Positions 36,278-44,473 of a stretch of 64,000 bases of DNA are shown here, one piece after another. This DNA comes from Turicibacter bilis (GTDB lineage Bacteria; Bacillota_I; Bacilli_A; MOL361; Turicibacteraceae). The stretch's first letter is position 1; the number at the start of each line of letters is the position of its first letter. The DNA lies in NCBI RefSeq assembly GCF_024499055.1, contig NZ_CP071249.1, positions 1,639,501 to 1,703,500 of the forward strand, written 5' to 3'. The translations under genes and the position numbers were made by a program. Under the pieces are notes generated by a model that made no database searches, had not been told where the DNA came from, and saw only the letters and a program-made list of their open reading frames with translations.

Positions 36278-36531
36278 AAAAAAAGCTCTGACAGTTGTCA
36301 GAGCTTATTAAGAAATCGATTATTAAGATAGTATGAGAATTTGAAGTTTTTTAAATCTGCGCTGCAAATCATAGATTTAAAGTTAGTCTTATTTTATTTG
36401 AGGAGTACAAAACTAATCTATAGGGAATATGTACCGAAATAATCGGTTATTCAAATTCACATTTTAGTGGTAATAATAAGCCTAATCTCATGACTGATTA
36501 GATTCATTATACTATCTCAAATTTCTTAACA
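36278..36531 (-). ncRNA. Candidate structured RNA, about 250 nt, 6S-like rod architecture
   Basis: Reading the minus strand, a -10 TATAAT at 36538-36543 is followed by TTAAGAAAT and GATAGTAT. These pair near-perfectly with ATACTATC and ATTTCTTAA at the 3' end (36327-36334 and 36308-36316), closing the molecule. Inside, GAATTTGAA pairs with TTCAAATTC (36450-36458 with 36337-36345) and a CTAATC/GATTAG hairpin fills a 5' bulge. The 3' end is a perfect 11-bp terminator hairpin with seven Ts (36278-36306). End-to-end pairing plus own promoter and terminator suggests an independent ncRNA. The 6S label is tentative. Confidence 0.5.
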
Positions 36532-36669
36532 GATTCTATTATACTACAAAATTTTGTATTTTTGTGAAAAAACACGAAAACTTTGTGATTTTTTATACTT
36601 TTATTTTTTTTACTTCTATTATCCTATGACAGGCAGGGTATTATAATAAGCAATTTACGGTGCATGTGA

Positions 36670-36703
36670 TAAAAATAGGGTGATTATAATCACCCTATTT
36701 TTA
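36670..36703. terminator. Terminator of the siderophore-uptake operon
   Basis: AAAATAGGGTGATT pairs with AATCACCCTATTTT; it lies just after the binding-protein stop. Confidence 0.92.
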
Positions 36704-36708
36704 TTAAA

Positions 36709-37683
36709 TTACTGTTGAATAGCTGTTGAAACTTCATCAACCATTTTTAGTGTAGATGTAAATCCACCAGTTGCTGTGTACCAAACTGCTGCATCTAAGT
36801 AAATAATATTACCATTTTTAGCTGCATCTGTTGAATTGATTAATTCGTTATTTAATGTTCCTTGTGCTGATGATTCTCCACCGACAACTGCACCGCGATC
36901 AACAACGAATAAGTAATCTGGGTTTAAGTCAGCGATATATTCAAATGAAACTTTTGCTCCGTGTTGCGCAGCTGATTCGATGTTTTCATCTGCTTCAGCA
37001 AATCCAAAACCATTATGAATGATTCCAAAACGAGAAGATGCACCGTATGCACTAACAGATCCTTCGTTCGTTAACACAACTAATGCATTTGATCCTTGAG
37101 CGGTTACTTCTTTATTTAAAGCTTCAACTTTTTCATTAACTTCTTCTAATCCTTTTTTCACAATATCTTCTTTATTAAAGATATCGCCTAATAACGTCAT
37201 ATTTTCTTCAAATGATTTTAAATAATCCTCATTATCAAGTCCCATGTAAATAGTAGGAGCAATTTCATTTAATTCCTCATAATAATCTGCTTGACGACCA
37301 GAAATAATGATTAGGTCCGGATTCATTTCATAAACTGCCTCTAAATCTGGTTCTTTTAATGACCCTGCATTTGCATACTCATCTGATTCAAACTTTGATA
37401 AGTGAGCTGGTAATGAACCTGAACGTGGTAAACCTGTTACTTCAACTCCCATATAATCTAATGCATCCAAAATTCCAAAGTCGAAAACAACAACATTTTT
37501 AGGCTCTTCTTTGACTGGTGTTTCTCCGTATTCATGAGTAACAGTGATTGTTTTTAGCTCTTCTGATTCACCTTCACCTTGTGTAATTTCATTACCTGCT
37601 GATGTTTGAGCACATGCTGTTAAAGCCACTAACCCCGCTAATACTGCTGAAGTCGATAATAATTTTTTTAATCCTTTTTTCAT
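36709..37683 (-). CDS. yclQ: Siderophore-binding lipoprotein (YclQ-like)
   Basis: This roughly 324-aa class III substrate-binding protein has a lipoprotein signal (LSTSAVLAGLVALTACAQ). The core resembles YclQ of Bacillus: NVVVFDFGILDALDYMG, DEYANAGSLKEPDLEAVYEM, DLIIISGRQADYYEEL and PDYLFVVDRGAVVGGE. YclQ binds petrobactin-type catecholate siderophores. GGTGGAG overlaps the upstream GTG, so the ATG at 37683 is chosen. It is the last gene of the four-gene operon yclN-yclO-yclP-yclQ. Confidence 0.92.
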   Translation of the reverse strand: MKKGLKKLLSTSAVLAGLVALTACAQTSAGNEITQGEGESEELKTITVTHEYGETPVKEEPKNVVVFDFGILDALDYMGVEVTGLPRSGSLPAHLSKFESDEYANAGSLKEPDLEAVYEMNPDLIIISGRQADYYEELNEIAPTIYMGLDNEDYLKSFEENMTLLGDIFNKEDIVKKGLEEVNEKVEALNKEVTAQGSNALVVLTNEGSVSAYGASSRFGIIHNGFGFAEADENIESAAQHGAKVSFEYIADLNPDYLFVVDRGAVVGGESSAQGTLNNELINSTDAAKNGNIIYLDAAVWYTATGGFTSTLKMVDEVSTAIQQ

Positions 37684-37720
37684 TTTCTTCTCCACCTTTA
37701 TTTTATATTTTCAACTAAGC

Positions 37721-38476
37721 TTAGTAATATACACAGATTTTTTTGTCATTGATTTCTTGAACATTAAACTCCATGTCATATAACTTACTTAATGTTGACG
37801 CCTGCATAATTTCATTGACTGTTCCTGTTACCGCAATCTCACCATCTTGTAAGGCGATAATTTCATCTGAATAACAAGAAGCAAAGTTAATATCATGAAT
37901 AACAATAACAACGGTTTTACCTAATTCATCCGTAATTCGGCGTAGCATCTTCATAATCTGAACGCTATGTTTCATATCTAGATTATTTAATGGTTCATCT
38001 AAGAAGATATAATCCGTGTCTTGAGCTAAAACCATTCCAATAAAAGCACGTTGTCGTTGCCCTCCACTTAATTCATCTAAGAATTTATGTTGAATATCTT
38101 CTAGTTGCATATAGGCTAATGCCTCATCAATCTTAACCTGATCTTCTGATGTTAGATTTCCTTGACTATGTGGGAAACGTCCAAAGGCAACTAAGTCACG
38201 AATGGTTAAACGAACATTTAAGTGATTACTTTGTTTTAAGATTCCCATCACTTTTGATAATTCTTTTGTGTCCCATTTAGAAATCTCTTTTCCATCGATA
38301 AATACTTCACCTGAATCTTTTTTAAGCAATCGACTCATCATGCCGAGAACAGTACTTTTTCCTGCACCATTCGGACCTATAAATGAAGTAATTTTACCAC
38401 GCTTGATTTGGAAAGAAACATTATTCACGACTGCTTTAGAACCATATTTTTTTGAAATATTTTTAACCTCAATCAT
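37721..38476 (-). CDS. yclP: Siderophore ABC transporter ATPase
   Basis: This 251-aa FecE-type ATPase has Walker A GPNGAGKST, Q-loop, signature LSGGQRQRAFIG, Walker B YIFLDEPL and the switch His in VIVIHDINFA. Its ATG overlaps the stop of the permease gene by an ATGA, giving translational coupling. It powers uptake of the ferric siderophore. Confidence 0.96.
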   Translation of the reverse strand: MIEVKNISKKYGSKAVVNNVSFQIKRGKITSFIGPNGAGKSTVLGMMSRLLKKDSGEVFIDGKEISKWDTKELSKVMGILKQSNHLNVRLTIRDLVAFGRFPHSQGNLTSEDQVKIDEALAYMQLEDIQHKFLDELSGGQRQRAFIGMVLAQDTDYIFLDEPLNNLDMKHSVQIMKMLRRITDELGKTVVIVIHDINFASCYSDEIIALQDGEIAVTGTVNEIMQASTLSKLYDMEFNVQEINDKKICVYY

Positions 38477-39423
38477 AAACGTTCCTCCTTCAATAAGATA
38501 TAAATAAAGTAAAGTCCACCGACGAAGTTAATAATAACCCCTATGGTTGTATTAAATTGGAATACTCGTTCGACTAAGAACTGCCCTCCAATTAAAGCTA
38601 ATAAGCTAAGTAAGATAGACGTTGGAATGACGATACTATGACGATAATCTTTAATCATTTGATAAGCTAAATTCGTGACTAAAATCCCTAAGAAAGTAAT
38701 AGGCCCTACTAAAGCTGTAGAAACAGAAACCAAGATGGCTACAGCAACAAGCATTTTTCTAACCATTCGGTCATAATCAATCCCTAAATTAATAGCCTGT
38801 TCTTTTCCCAAAGCTATAACATCTAACTTTTTAGCATCTTTTAAAACCCAAAATAGAGTAAGTCCCATCGTAATAGTTGAGATACCCAATAAGGAGGACT
38901 TAACATTGTTGAAACTTGCAAACATCTTATTTTGAACAATTAAGAACTCATTTGGATCCATGACCATTTGCATAAATGATGATAAACTACTAAACAATGT
39001 TCCAAAAATCATTCCAATCATTAATAAGAAGAATAAATTTGTATTTTCTCTTCTAAACATCATTTTAAACAGTAGTAATGAGAAGATAATCATTAATCCT
39101 CCTGCTATCAAGAAGTTTAAGTTGGACCCCATTAAAGCGACATTTAATGATCCTAAAGAAAAGACAATTAATGTTTGGAATAAATTATAAAGTGAATCTA
39201 ATCCTAATACACTTGGTGTTAAAATTCGATTATTTGTAACTGTCTGGAAAATAACTGATGAAACAGCGATTCCACTTCCTGTCATTGCAATTGCAATTAA
39301 TTTTGGTATACGTCTTGATAAGGCGTATTGATAAGAGTTGGGGTTCAATCCATAAACTAAGAATAAAACACTACATACTATTACTAATAGGAGTAGGATA
39401 TATAAAACTTTATGCCGACGCAT
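38473..39423 (-). CDS. yclO: Siderophore ABC transporter permease 2
   Basis: This 316-aa FecCD-family permease has about nine membrane segments and the conserved motifs ALSRRIPKLIAIAMTGSGIA and GPITFLGILVTNLAYQMI. It overlaps yclN by 14 bases and yclP by 4, which indicates one operon. Paired with yclN, it would form the heterodimeric membrane channel. Confidence 0.92.
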   Translation of the reverse strand: MRRHKVLYILLLLVIVCSVLFLVYGLNPNSYQYALSRRIPKLIAIAMTGSGIAVSSVIFQTVTNNRILTPSVLGLDSLYNLFQTLIVFSLGSLNVALMGSNLNFLIAGGLMIIFSLLLFKMMFRRENTNLFFLLMIGMIFGTLFSSLSSFMQMVMDPNEFLIVQNKMFASFNNVKSSLLGISTITMGLTLFWVLKDAKKLDVIALGKEQAINLGIDYDRMVRKMLVAVAILVSVSTALVGPITFLGILVTNLAYQMIKDYRHSIVIPTSILLSLLALIGGQFLVERVFQFNTTIGVIINFVGGLYFIYILLKEERL

Positions 39424-40366
39424 TTGAATCCCTCCTCATCAACATGTATAAGAAAATGACACTTCCGATAATCCCAACAGTTAATCCAATCGATACTTCA
39501 TATGGATAAATGACTAAGCGTCCAATGACATCGCAAATCAGTAAGAATACTACTCCTAGTAATGCAGTATGTCCTAAACTATGTTTTAAGTTATCGCCTA
39601 AGTACATCGATACAACATTTGGAACAATTAATCCGATAAACGGAATCGATCCAATGGTAATAATGATTACCGATGTAATTAAAGCGACAATCGTTAATCC
39701 TACATTGACAATCCATTTATGATTAAGCCCTAGATTAGTTGAAAAATCTTCTCCCATCCCAGCAATCGTAAATTTATTGGCATATAAGAAAGCGACAACA
39801 ACAAGAGGAATACTTAAATAAAGTAACTCATAATTTCCTTTCATGATGTTCGTGAAATCTCCCTGTGCCCAAGAAGAAATATTTTGTACAAGATCAAACT
39901 GATAAGCAATAAAGCTTGTGATCGAATTGACGACATTTCCAAGCATCATCCCGATTAACGGAATAAATAAGGAATTTTGAAATTTTACTTGCTTCATAAT
40001 CCCCATAAATAAAAATGTTCCAAATAATGAACAAATAAAAGCAAACAGCATCTTATGGACGAGTGAAGCCCCTGCAAAGAATACCATTGCAATTAACATT
40101 CCTAACTTTGCAAAATCCATCGTTGCTGCTGTCGTTGGTGAAACAAATTTATTTCTTGTCAGCTGCTGCATAATTAAACCGCAGATACTCATTCCAATCC
40201 CAGTTACACAAACACTTAATAAACGTGGTATACGACTGACAAATAAAATATATAATTGATGACTATCGCCATTTAAAATTGCTGATAGTGTCACTTCACT
40301 GGCTCCAATAAACACGGAAATGACGGATAAGATGATAAGCAAAGTTGCTAAATATCTCTTCTTCAA
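39410..40366 (-). CDS. yclN: Siderophore ABC transporter permease 1
   Basis: This roughly 318-aa FecCD permease has motifs LFVSRIPRLLSVCVTGIGM, NKFVSPTTAATMDFAKLG and IPFIGLIVPNVVSMYLGDN. The first ATG (40393) lacks a good ribosome site. GAGGGGG is correctly spaced for a TTG at 40366, which I prefer. It is the first gene of the operon, downstream of a Fur box. Confidence 0.9.
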   Translation of the reverse strand: MKKRYLATLLIILSVISVFIGASEVTLSAILNGDSHQLYILFVSRIPRLLSVCVTGIGMSICGLIMQQLTRNKFVSPTTAATMDFAKLGMLIAMVFFAGASLVHKMLFAFICSLFGTFLFMGIMKQVKFQNSLFIPLIGMMLGNVVNSITSFIAYQFDLVQNISSWAQGDFTNIMKGNYELLYLSIPLVVVAFLYANKFTIAGMGEDFSTNLGLNHKWIVNVGLTIVALITSVIIITIGSIPFIGLIVPNVVSMYLGDNLKHSLGHTALLGVVFLLICDVIGRLVIYPYEVSIGLTVGIIGSVIFLYMLMRRDSNASA

Positions 40367-40437
40367 GTCTACCCCCTCTTTCTTTATCTTCATATTTACT
40401 CTTTATCTTCTATATGCTATAATAACCTCAACGCAAT

Positions 40438-40452
40438 TGATAATCGTTATCA
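40438..40452. promoter_or_regulatory. Fur box controlling yclNOPQ
   Basis: TGATAATCGTTATCA is a 15-bp palindrome with one departure from the classical 7-1-7 Fur consensus, in the gap between the divergent operon and regulator. Iron-loaded Fur would repress the uptake genes and possibly the regulator. Confidence 0.92.
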
Positions 40453-40583
40453 AATTACTGATTATATTATAGCAGTTATAAAAATTAATTTCTTTGATTA
40501 TATTTAGATTTTTATAACTATTTTTACGTTAGTGGTGTTTTCTGTAAATAAGCACCTTCTAATATAATGAGCGAGGTGTGGAT

Positions 40584-40955
40584 ATGAAGCAAGAAACTAT
40601 AAATGAGTCTAATAAAGTAGGTTTATATGGACAGCGTGTCTACCACTATGTAGAGCAAAATTTTGATCGTCAATTAAAACTTGAAGATGTTGCAAGTTAT
40701 TTTCACTTGAATAAATGCTATTTTTGTTCTGTTTTAAAAAAAGAGTTAGGAAAGACATTTTCACAAATTGTGAATGAAGTTCGAGTTGAAAAAAGCAAAG
40801 AGCTATTAAGAGAAGGAAATCTCTCAACATTATCAATTGCTCTATCAGTAGGATTTAATAATCAAAATTACTTTAATATGACATTTAAAAAACTAACAGG
40901 AATGACTCCTTTACAGTATCGTAAAATTGCTCATCCCAACGAAAAAGAGGCGTAA
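40584..40955 (+). CDS. AraC-type transcriptional regulator (DNA-binding domain only)
   Basis: This roughly 123-aa protein consists almost entirely of the tandem HTH of the AraC/XylS family: LKLEDVASYFHLNKCYFCSVLKKELGKTF and ALSVGFNNQNYFNMTFKKLTGMTPLQYRK (each split by position). There is no ligand-binding N-terminal domain. It is transcribed divergently from yclN across a region that carries the Fur box, so it probably regulates siderophore uptake. GAGG precedes the ATG at 40584; the in-frame GTG at 40578 overlaps that site. Confidence 0.9.
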   Translation: MKQETINESNKVGLYGQRVYHYVEQNFDRQLKLEDVASYFHLNKCYFCSVLKKELGKTFSQIVNEVRVEKSKELLREGNLSTLSIALSVGFNNQNYFNMTFKKLTGMTPLQYRKIAHPNEKEA

Positions 40956-40982
40956 GTAACTAGTTACTTACGCCTCTTTTAT
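40942..40982. terminator. Strong terminator at the 3' ends of the AraC gene and the phosphodiesterase gene
   Basis: AAAAAGAGGCGTAAGTAAC pairs with GTTACTTACGCCTCTTTT; it overlaps the AraC stop codon and serves both convergent genes. Confidence 0.93.
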
Positions 40983-40984
40983 TA

Positions 40985-42268
40985 TTAATCAACTAAAATT
41001 TCTCGTAACACACGTCCATCTGCTTCAGGCATTTCAAATCCTAAAATAGCTGCACATGTTGGAGCAATATCCACAACTTTAGCAACAGAAAGTTCTTTTC
41101 CTTCTAATACTCCTGGACCACTTAAAATTAAACATGGCTGTTCTCCTTTACTTGGAATATGACCATGTGTCCCACGACTTACACGGTAATCTTCATTCAT
41201 GATAGGATTTTGGTAATCCGCCATAATATTAAATCCAAATGAAGATCCTTCTTTTGCTTCTAAAACAAAGGTGAAGTTTCCATCTAAACGATATGTTTTC
41301 TTCACTTGCTCACGAGTAAAGATATGCTCAATATATAATAACTCACGATTTTCATTTAATAATTGATACACTTTATCTGTTAACTGTTGATCAGTTGGAT
41401 CTTTTAAATAAACATGAGCAGAAACAGCACTTGATTGAACATAGACTTGCCAATCTGTCATGTTTCCTTCTTCATCTACTGTTAACAATCCATTTTCAAT
41501 TAATAATTTATTGGCATTAACGCTCATATCAATATCTACTTGACCGTGGTCTGAACAAAATACAAATGTTGTTTGCTCGTATAATCCTTGAGCTTTTAAT
41601 TCATCCACAACAATAGCTAACATATCATCTAAATACTTATAAGCATCTACTAGCTTTTCAGATAATACACCATGTGAATGACGATAATGATCTGGTAATG
41701 TCATATGCATTAATGTTAAATCTGGCTGATAGCGATTAATCACATATTTTGAAGCTAATGCAGAGAATTTATCTGTTGAATAGTAATTTGGTAATGTCCA
41801 TGCTTCCGCACAGTAATCCCACATTTCTTGTGTTAAAACAGCATTTGAGTTTTTGCGAATTTCTGATTCTTGTTCTTCTTTTGGATAATGAATCCCTGCA
41901 CGTTGAATAACATAGTCTACGTTAGCTCCTACTAAAGTTGGCCAACTATTAATGAATGCTGAATATCCATTTTCTTGCGCCAACTCAGGTAAAATTTGAG
42001 CTTTGTTTTGTGTACGTAATTCATACCAAGGTGCTTTATTCATTAATGGTGTGAACACTTCATTTGTAATAACACCATGCTTTTCTGGATAAGTTCCTGA
42101 TACAATCGAGGCATGTGCTGTATAAGTCATTGATGGATAAACTGTTTCAACTGACTTAACAATTGATGCTTTTTCTAAAATCGGGGCGAATGTCGGTAAA
42201 ATTTTTAAAATTTCAATATCTTTACCAATCATGGCGTCTAAGGAAATTAATAATAATTTTTTCTTCAT
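40985..42268 (-). CDS. Alkaline-phosphatase-superfamily phosphodiesterase
   Basis: This roughly 427-aa protein has the nucleotide pyrophosphatase/phosphodiesterase layout: metal Asp in LLISLDAM, nucleophile Thr in ETVYPSMTYTAHASIVSGTYPEKHG (MTYTAH), MTLPDHYRHSHG, SDHGQVDID and SRGTHGHIP. It hydrolyses phosphodiester or pyrophosphate bonds of nucleotides or phosphonates; the substrate is unknown. It lacks a signal peptide, so it probably acts in the cytoplasm. The ATG at 42268 is preferred to the in-frame GTG at 42277. Confidence 0.88.
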   Translation of the reverse strand: MKKKLLLISLDAMIGKDIEILKILPTFAPILEKASIVKSVETVYPSMTYTAHASIVSGTYPEKHGVITNEVFTPLMNKAPWYELRTQNKAQILPELAQENGYSAFINSWPTLVGANVDYVIQRAGIHYPKEEQESEIRKNSNAVLTQEMWDYCAEAWTLPNYYSTDKFSALASKYVINRYQPDLTLMHMTLPDHYRHSHGVLSEKLVDAYKYLDDMLAIVVDELKAQGLYEQTTFVFCSDHGQVDIDMSVNANKLLIENGLLTVDEEGNMTDWQVYVQSSAVSAHVYLKDPTDQQLTDKVYQLLNENRELLYIEHIFTREQVKKTYRLDGNFTFVLEAKEGSSFGFNIMADYQNPIMNEDYRVSRGTHGHIPSKGEQPCLILSGPGVLEGKELSVAKVVDIAPTCAAILGFEMPEADGRVLREILVD

Positions 42269-42434
42269 TGATTCCACTCTCTTTCTTGCTGTACTCCTCT
42301 AACTTGATGCTACAAATCACTCTATTCATTTATAATGATGACATAAATTAATTTAATTGTCCAACTTTAAGTCGCACACTCGTTATATTTAGGACGTACA
42401 ATATATTAGTTAAATAGGAAATGGAGCGATATTT

Positions 42435-42611
42435 ATGAAATTGCTTAACACACTTCTTATCATTTGCGCTTTTCTGCTCTTTTTTATTGGAATTGAAACA
42501 CCTGTTTCAGTTGAACCAGATATCTCCTATCTTAAACGTTCAACAAATTTAAGAGAATTGGATTTAAGACCTAATATTGAACAGGTGATTAATCTACTTT
42601 ATCCAATGTAA
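42435..42611 (+). CDS. 58-aa membrane or secreted small protein
   Basis: The frame starts MKLLNTLLIICAFLLFFIGI, a signal-anchor-like segment, followed by a hydrophilic 38-residue tail (SVEPDISYLKRSTNLRELDL). GGAG precedes the ATG at 8 bases, and a perfect hairpin terminator follows 4 bases after the stop. The family is not recognised. It was overlooked by longer-ORF criteria, but the start and stop signals support it. Confidence 0.65.
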   Translation: MKLLNTLLIICAFLLFFIGIETPVSVEPDISYLKRSTNLRELDLRPNIEQVINLLYPM

Positions 42612-42614
42612 AAT

Positions 42615-42652
42615 AAAAATCCATTATTTCATAATGAAATAATGGATTTTTG
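42615..42652. terminator. Perfect bidirectional terminator
   Basis: AAAAATCCATTATTTCA pairs with TGAAATAATGGATTTTT between convergent genes. Confidence 0.93.
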
Positions 42653-42655
42653 TTT

Positions 42656-42958
42656 TTAGTAACCAAAAAGAATTTTATAAATGACGTAAAACCATCCTAA
42701 TAGACCATGGATAATAGCCCATAAGATGGAGTGATGAATACTAAATGAGACAACAACTGCAATCATCATTCCAAGATTATAACTTTTCCCTAAAGCAGAC
42801 AGTACTCCTTTACGAAGTTGATGATGATAATCTTCACGCAATTCTGCTCTTAACTCTTCCTTCAGCTGTTTACGCCAATAATCTTTTTCCGAAGACTGGC
42901 TACCATCACTGATAACTTCTGCTTCTACAACTTCTACTTGCTCTTCATATTGTCCCAT
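42656..42958 (-). CDS. Small membrane protein with acidic N-terminus, 100 aa
   Basis: The N-terminal 55 residues are acidic and helical (EEQVEVVEAEVISD, KQLKEELRAELRED). Two hydrophobic segments follow (LGMMIAVVVSFSIHHSILWAI, LLGWFYVIYKILFGY). The family is not recognised, but the short Trp/Tyr-rich tail is typical of small membrane accessory proteins. It lies 16 bp downstream of hslO and is probably cotranscribed. Confidence 0.75.
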   Translation of the reverse strand: MGQYEEQVEVVEAEVISDGSQSSEKDYWRKQLKEELRAELREDYHHQLRKGVLSALGKSYNLGMMIAVVVSFSIHHSILWAIIHGLLGWFYVIYKILFGY

Positions 42959-42974
42959 TGATTTTTATCCTTTA

Positions 42975-43844
42975 TTATCTATTTTTTAATTCCTCTAACT
43001 CCTCAGCTGTAAATTGATAACGTTCCATACAGAAGTGACAAACTGCTTCTGCACCATTATCCTCATCAATCATTGCTTGAATTTCATCTTTACCTAAGCT
43101 CATGATTCCAGTTTCAAATTTCTCTTTTGAACATTTACATTCAAAATGAACATCATGACGATCTAAAATACGAACTTCATCTTTACCAAAAATCGCTTCT
43201 AAAATAGCTTCTGGTGTATATCCTTCATCAATCATTGTAGAAACTGGCTTGATATTAGCTAATGCTGTTTCTAATTTAGTTAGTGTTTCTTCTGTTGCAC
43301 CTGGCATCACTTGAACAATGAATCCTCCTGCTGCACGAACAGAGTTATCTGGATCAACTAAAACCCCAACTCCAACTGCAGATGGTACTTGCTCAGATAC
43401 TGCAAAATAATAAGTGAAATCATCACCTATTTCACCTGTTTGTAATGGAACTTGTCCTGTGAAGTAATCTTTTAATCCTAAATCTTTTGTTACTGATAAT
43501 TGTCCATCTGTTCCAACAGCCATTCCAACATTTAATTTTCCTGAATTATATTGGAAATGAACCTCTGGGTTTGTTACGTATCCACGAACGATTCCTTTTG
43601 AATCTGCATCAACAATGATTGATCCGATGGGCCCGTTCCCGTTAATACGAATTGTAATTGTTTCTTCACCTTTTAATTGACTTCCCATCATCGCTGCAAC
43701 TGTTAAAGTACGACCTAATGCAGCAGATGCTGTTGGCCAACATCCATGACGACGGCGCCCTTCTTCAACTAAATTCGTTGAACTAATTGCAAACGCACGA
43801 ATTTGATCATCAAAGGCTAAAGCTTTTACTAAATAATCTTTCAT
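42975..43844 (-). CDS. hslO: Redox-regulated chaperone Hsp33
   Basis: This 289-aa protein has the N-terminal Hsp33 fold (LVEEGRRRHGCWPTASAALGR) and the C-terminal zinc-switch Cys pairs CKC and CHFC. Oxidation releases zinc and activates the holdase. GGAGG precedes the ATG. In Bacillus the gene also lies downstream of ftsH; here a short plus-strand gene replaces coaX between them. Confidence 0.96.
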   Translation of the reverse strand: MKDYLVKALAFDDQIRAFAISSTNLVEEGRRRHGCWPTASAALGRTLTVAAMMGSQLKGEETITIRINGNGPIGSIIVDADSKGIVRGYVTNPEVHFQYNSGKLNVGMAVGTDGQLSVTKDLGLKDYFTGQVPLQTGEIGDDFTYYFAVSEQVPSAVGVGVLVDPDNSVRAAGGFIVQVMPGATEETLTKLETALANIKPVSTMIDEGYTPEAILEAIFGKDEVRILDRHDVHFECKCSKEKFETGIMSLGKDEIQAMIDEDNGAEAVCHFCMERYQFTAEELEELKNR

Positions 43845-44091
43845 CTATGATTCCTCCTGATTGATAGTTATTTCTTAGGAAATTAGAAACTAATATCTCG
43901 TTTATCAATTTTACACGAATGGTGTCTATTTGAAAAGTTACTTTCATTATCCATCTACTTCATTATCCCAATAACTATATGATTTTTTCCTATAGATAAA
44001 ACTACACGATATATGCATATATTTTACTCTAATTTTATAAACTAATAATGGGCTATTCAACCCTTATTTTTAACGGATAGGGGGATTTTAT

Positions 44092-44424
44092 TTGTACTAT
44101 TTAAGAAATTTTTTAGCATTAGGACTTATTCTTTGTTTGATTCCACTCCTAATTTTCAGTCCAATAAATCTTCAACCCTATGAACGTTATATTTGGATAG
44201 GGATTTTATTCCTTTGGTTTATTCAACGACACCAGATTAATGACCAATGCCTAATTATCCTGAGTGCTTCCTTTCTGACTTTTCTTTTCTTATCCTGTCA
44301 GATATGGGAAATAAGTCGTCGAATTATTATTGGATTAATTTTGATTATTGGAATTCTCTTAATGATTATTATTTGTTCCCTTGATTATACGGTTATCCGT
44401 CACTTAAAACACCGAATCAAATAA
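44092..44424 (+). CDS. Four-helix membrane protein, 110 aa
   Basis: Four hydrophobic segments are visible (FLALGLILCLIPLLIF, YIWIGILFLWFI, IILSASFLTFLFLS, IIGLILIIGILLMIIICSL). Translation must begin at TTG 44092, which follows AGGGGGATTTTAT. The family is not recognised. It sits on the opposite strand between hslO and ftsH, in the slot occupied by coaX in Bacillus. Confidence 0.65.
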   Translation: MYYLRNFLALGLILCLIPLLIFSPINLQPYERYIWIGILFLWFIQRHQINDQCLIILSASFLTFLFLSCQIWEISRRIIIGLILIIGILLMIIICSLDYTVIRHLKHRIK

Positions 44425-44458
44425 AAAACCGCTCTTCATACAAGAAGCGGTTTTTTTA
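44423..44458. terminator. Bidirectional terminator of ftsH and the 110-aa gene
   Basis: AAAAAACCGCTCTT pairs with AGAAGCGGTTTTTTT. Confidence 0.9.
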
Positions 44459-44473
44459 TATTTATTCAAAAAA

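Larger units (their letters stand above)
36013..36708. other. 700-bp gene-free interval containing a candidate structured RNA
   Basis: No credible protein-coding gene was seen here. It holds a minus-strand structured RNA candidate (36278-36531) with its own terminator, upstream promoter-like -10 sequences, and the terminator of the siderophore operon (36670-36703). The rest is AT-rich without recognised sites. Confidence 0.6.
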
